Below are positions 61,158-64,000 of a stretch of 64,000 bases of DNA, one piece after another. The stretch spans positions 248,001-312,000 of the forward strand of contig NZ_BMRV01000001.1 in the NCBI RefSeq assembly GCF_014648815.1. Direction: 5' to 3'. The notes beneath the pieces are model-generated. The model was not told where the DNA came from and made no database searches. It saw nothing but the letters and a program-made list of their open reading frames with translations. The stretch's first letter is position 1; each line of letters starts with the position of its first letter. The position numbers and the translations under genes were made by a program. This DNA comes from Streptomyces flaveolus. Lineage in GTDB: Bacteria > Actinomycetota > Actinomycetes > Streptomycetales > Streptomycetaceae.

Positions 61158-62181
61158 CCTCACGCTCCGCGGCCGGCTCGACGGGGTGCTCGCCCGGGTA
61201 GCGGACGCCGACCCGGTCCCGGATCGCGTCGAGCGTCCGCATCACGGCGAGCGTGCCGTCCAGCGGGACCAGCGGCGACTCGGTCTCACCGGCCCGCAGC
61301 GCCCGCATCACCTCCCGCGCCTCGTGCTTGAGGCTCGCCCGCGGCCCGTCGGCCGGGTCGGCCGTGAACCTCTCGGGTTCGCGGCCGTCCCGGTGCAGCA
61401 CGAAGTGGTCCGGGAAGAAGAAGCCGTACGGGACGTCGATGCGGCCCAGGGAACCGGTGACCGAGGCGGAGTTGGGCGTACCGCCGGTGATGGAGCAGTG
61501 CACCGAGGCGAGGGCGCCGCTGTCGTAGGAGAGCAGCGCACCCGTCTGGAGATCGACCCCCTCCTCCGAGAGCACCGCCCGCGCCGCGACGTCCGACGGC
61601 TCACCGAGCAGCAACTGCGCGAACGACACCGGGTACACGCCCAGGTCGAGCAGCGCGCCGCCGCCCTGCGCCGGGTCCCGCAGCCGGTGTGCCGGAGGGA
61701 AGGGGCCGGCCAGTCCGAAGTCCGCCTGGACGCTGCGGACCTCGCCGATCGCACCGTCCGCCACCAGCGCCTTCAGGCGCCGCACCAGCGGATTGCAGTA
61801 CATCCACATCGCTTCCATCAGGAAGACCCCGCGCTCCCGCGCCAGCGCGACCAGTTCCCCCGCCTCGCGCGCGTTCAGCGTGAACGGCTTCTCGCACAGC
61901 ACGTTCCGGCCCGCCTCCAGACAGAGGCCGGCGGCGGTGCGGTGCGCCGCGTGCGGAGTGGCGACGTACACCACGTCGACGTCCTCGTCCCGGGCCAGCG
62001 ACTCCCAGTCGCCGTACGCACGCGGTATTCCGAACCGGTCCGCGAACGCCTTCGCCGACGCCTCGGTCCGCGAGGCCACCGCGACGACCTCCGCGTCCGG
62101 CAGATCGACCAGATCCGCCGTGAACGTCGCCGCCATGCCGCCGGTCGCCAATATCCCCCAGCGCACCCTCTGCTCGGCCAC
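61144..62181 (-). CDS. Gfo/Idh/MocA-family oxidoreductase
   Basis: 345 residues. N-terminal Rossmann domain with GILATGGMAATFTADL and VVAVASRTEASAKAFADRFG; the EKP motif reads LCEKPFTLNA; the C-terminal domain includes HRLRDPAQGGGALLDLGVYP with the usual Asp/His region. These enzymes oxidise or reduce sugars and inositols with NAD(P). GTG at 62181 after GGGGACAGG; a GTG seven codons upstream is possible. Confidence 0.92.
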   Translation of the reverse strand: MAEQRVRWGILATGGMAATFTADLVDLPDAEVVAVASRTEASAKAFADRFGIPRAYGDWESLARDEDVDVVYVATPHAAHRTAAGLCLEAGRNVLCEKPFTLNAREAGELVALARERGVFLMEAMWMYCNPLVRRLKALVADGAIGEVRSVQADFGLAGPFPPAHRLRDPAQGGGALLDLGVYPVSFAQLLLGEPSDVAARAVLSEEGVDLQTGALLSYDSGALASVHCSITGGTPNSASVTGSLGRIDVPYGFFFPDHFVLHRDGREPERFTADPADGPRASLKHEAREVMRALRAGETESPLVPLDGTLAVMRTLDAIRDRVGVRYPGEHPVEPAAEREVTPA

Positions 62182-62265
62182 CCTGTCCCCACCCTCGCTC
62201 ACGTTCAGACAAGTCCGTACGAGCTGAGAGCATAGGTGCCGGATCCGTCGAACAGGGAGGGGCAC

Positions 62266-63600
62266 ATGCCCGAGCGCGGGCCGTCCATACCGCACGCGTC
62301 ACCGTCGAACACCACAGAACCGAACACGCCGGGGGCGGCCGGACCGGACACGGAGCCGGCCGTCCGTCCGCTGCGCGCCGACCGCCGCACCGGACTGCTC
62401 GTCACGCTCGTCCTCGGCGGTCTGACCGCCACCCCGCCGCTGGCGATGGACATGTACCTCCCCTCGCTGCCGGAGGTCACCGAGTCCCTGCGCGCGCCGG
62501 CGGCCACCGTCCAGCTCACGCTCACCGCCTGCCTGGCCGGCATGGCCCTCGGCCAGCTCGTCGTCGGGCCGATGAGCGACAAGTGGGGCCGTCGCCGGCC
62601 GCTGCTGAGCGGCCTCGCCGTCTACGTCGTCGCCACCGCGCTGTGCGCGCTCGCGCCCACCGTCGAGCTGCTGGTCGCGTTCCGGCTGGCGCAGGGCCTC
62701 GCGGGGGCCGCCGCCATCGTCATCGCGCGGGCCGTCGTGCGCGACCTGTACGACGGTGTGGCCATGGCCCGCTTCTTCTCCACCCTCATGCTGATCTCCG
62801 GCGTCGCCCCGGTCGTCGCGCCGCTCATCGGCGGGCAGATCCTGCGGGTGACGGACTGGCGGGGCGTGTTCGTCCTGCTCACCGTGGTCGGTGTGCTGCT
62901 GGGCGGGGTCGTGTGGGCCAAGCTGCCCGAGACGCTGCCCGAGACCGAACGGCACGCGGGCGGGATCGGCGACACCCTCCGCTCGATGCGCGGCCTGCTC
63001 GCCGACCGGGCCTTCACCGGGTACATGCTCGCCGGCGGCTTCGCCTTCGCCTCGCTGTTCGCCTACATCTCGGCGTCCCCGTTCGTCGTCCAGGAGATCT
63101 ACGGGGCCTCCCCGCAGACGTTCAGCCTGCTCTTCGGGCTCAACTCGATCGGCCTGGTCGTCGTCGGGCAGATCAACGGCAAGGTCCTCGTCGGGCGGGT
63201 CAGCCTGGACAGGGTGCTGGGCATCGGCCTCCTCGTCGTCATCGCCGCCGCGACCGCGCTGCTGCTGATGGCCCTCGGCGTCTTCGGCGAGGTCGGGCTC
63301 GCGCCGATCGCCGCCGCGCTGTTCGTGCTGATGTCCGCGATGGGCATCAGCCTGCCCAACACCCAGGCGCTCGCGCTGATGCGGGTCAAGCAGTCCGCCG
63401 GCTCCGCGTCCGCGCTGCTCGGCACGTCCTCCTTCCTCATCGGCGCCATCGCCTCCCCGCTGGTCGGGATCGCCGGGAAGGACACCGCCCTGCCGATGGC
63501 GATCGTCCAGCTGGGGGCGGCGCTGGTGGCGCTGGCCTTCTTCCTGGGCATGTGCCGCCCCTCGGCCGGGCGTACGACCGCGGAGGGGGCGGAGAGCTGA
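62266..63600 (+). CDS. Bcr/CflA-family multidrug MFS exporter
   Basis: 444 residues with 12 helices. Landmarks of Bcr/CflA: PPLAMDMYLPSLPEVTESL at helix 1, GPMSDKWGRRRPLL after helix 2, RAVVRDLYDG and LPETLPE at the centre. Drug:H+ antiport out of the cell. A ~40-residue disordered N-terminus precedes helix 1. ATG at 62266 with GGGAGGGG upstream. The next gene starts inside its stop. Confidence 0.93.
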   Translation: MPERGPSIPHASPSNTTEPNTPGAAGPDTEPAVRPLRADRRTGLLVTLVLGGLTATPPLAMDMYLPSLPEVTESLRAPAATVQLTLTACLAGMALGQLVVGPMSDKWGRRRPLLSGLAVYVVATALCALAPTVELLVAFRLAQGLAGAAAIVIARAVVRDLYDGVAMARFFSTLMLISGVAPVVAPLIGGQILRVTDWRGVFVLLTVVGVLLGGVVWAKLPETLPETERHAGGIGDTLRSMRGLLADRAFTGYMLAGGFAFASLFAYISASPFVVQEIYGASPQTFSLLFGLNSIGLVVVGQINGKVLVGRVSLDRVLGIGLLVVIAAATALLLMALGVFGEVGLAPIAAALFVLMSAMGISLPNTQALALMRVKQSAGSASALLGTSSFLIGAIASPLVGIAGKDTALPMAIVQLGAALVALAFFLGMCRPSAGRTTAEGAES

Positions 63601-64000
63601 GCGCTCCGAGACTGCGCAGCGACACCCCGGAACGGGCCGGACTCGACCCCGGGGAGCTCCGTCGTGTCGTGGCGGACGTGCACGCCCTCACGGCCGGCGA
63701 GCGGCCCTGGGCCGCGGGTGCCGTCGTGGCCGTGGGGCGCGGGCCCGTGCTCGCCGTCGAGGAGGCGGCGGGGTGGGCCGTGCGGTACGCGTCCTACGAC
63801 CCGGGCACCGACACGGGCGTGGAGCTGCCGGCCGGCTCCCGGGTGCCGATGACCGTCGGCACGCCCTTCGACCTGGCGTCCCTGACCAAGCTGTTCACCG
63901 CGGTCGCCGCCGTGCAGCAGATCGAACGCGGCACGCTCGGCATCGACGCGGAGGTGGGGGCGTACCTGCCCGACTTCCGCGGGGCCGCCGCGCACGGCGT
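63597..64000 (+). CDS. Serine hydrolase / beta-lactamase-family protein (3' end outside window)
   Basis: Open frame to the window edge, ~134 residues visible. LASLTKLFTAVAAVQQIERG carries the SxxK catalytic pair of class C beta-lactamase-like esterases, followed by GAYLPDF. The start is uncertain: a CTG at 63597 overlaps the exporter stop (CTGA) with GGAG upstream; a GTG at 63669 is an alternative. No signal peptide is visible from either start, so a cytoplasmic esterase is likely. Confidence 0.75.
   Translation, partial: MSAPRLRSDTPERAGLDPGELRRVVADVHALTAGERPWAAGAVVAVGRGPVLAVEEAAGWAVRYASYDPGTDTGVELPAGSRVPMTVGTPFDLASLTKLFTAVAAVQQIERGTLGIDAEVGAYLPDFRGAAAHG

Overview
The window is a piece of a Streptomyces chromosome. 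It has very high GC, many GTG starts, purine-rich ribosome binding sites and 4-bp GTGA/ATGA gene overlaps. It carries families typical of the genus: a conservon, a WhiJ-type XRE/DUF397/ATPase set, GlxA-like AraC regulators, a bifunctional RNase HI/phosphatase, and an adjacent xylanase/acetylxylan esterase pair. From memory, gene content and order resemble the S. coelicolor SCO2286-SCO23xx region read backwards. That species-level comparison is recall, not a search.

Layout. 0-6.5 kb: tail of an MDR transporter with a winged-helix extension, small conserved genes, an O-methyltransferase, a non-coding stretch with ~155-bp tandem repeats, and a ProP-like symporter. 6.5-16.5 kb: a GT87-PAP2 fusion, a large membrane protein, a WhiJ-type regulatory set, two tandem isochorismatase-fold hydrolases (one a lipoprotein) divergent from a GlxA-type regulator, and a secreted lytic-transglycosylase-like protein. 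16.8-22.7 kb: a five-gene, minus-strand, cobalamin-riboswitch-controlled ECF transport operon that also encodes two surface proteins, one with a prenyltransferase-like alpha/alpha barrel fold. 22.7-26.8 kb: a KstR-like TetR regulator, a good KstR operator, and a translationally coupled glycosyltransferase/methyltransferase/barrel trio. 26.8-32.1 kb: small membrane proteins, an Amidase_3 amidase, a methyltransferase and a 14-TM exporter, ending at a LuxR-regulator remnant. 32.4-42.4 kb: MaoC hydratase, an untracked 55-codon gene, Nif3, a zinc-ribbon protein, RNase HI/phosphatase, KDPG aldolase, YaaA, AraC regulator, DMT exporter and rnpB.

Directly after rnpB lies a small accessory island (42.4-45.9 kb) with lower GC and decayed genes. 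It holds an intact type IV-like restriction endonuclease (EVE-like domain, sulfur-binding-domain-like middle, HNH nuclease) next to the scar of an mcrBC system that has lost its catalytic core. From 45.9 kb comes a complete conservon (cvnABCDE) whose P450 lacks the ExxR arginine, facing a normal P450. After it come a large membrane protein, the xylan-degrading pair with CGAAA/TTTCG operators, MazG-like, DoxX, SnoaL-like and aldo/keto reductase genes, an SDR, a PhoD alkaline phosphatase with an 11-bp-repeat PHO-box candidate, an oxidoreductase, a Bcr/CflA exporter and the start of a serine hydrolase cut by the window edge.

The strongest leads are the B12-regulated ECF/surface-receptor operon and the EVE-SBD-HNH nuclease beside the mcrBC scar. 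The ExxW P450 conservon, the KstR-linked envelope trio and the overlooked 55-residue peptide gene are also worth following.
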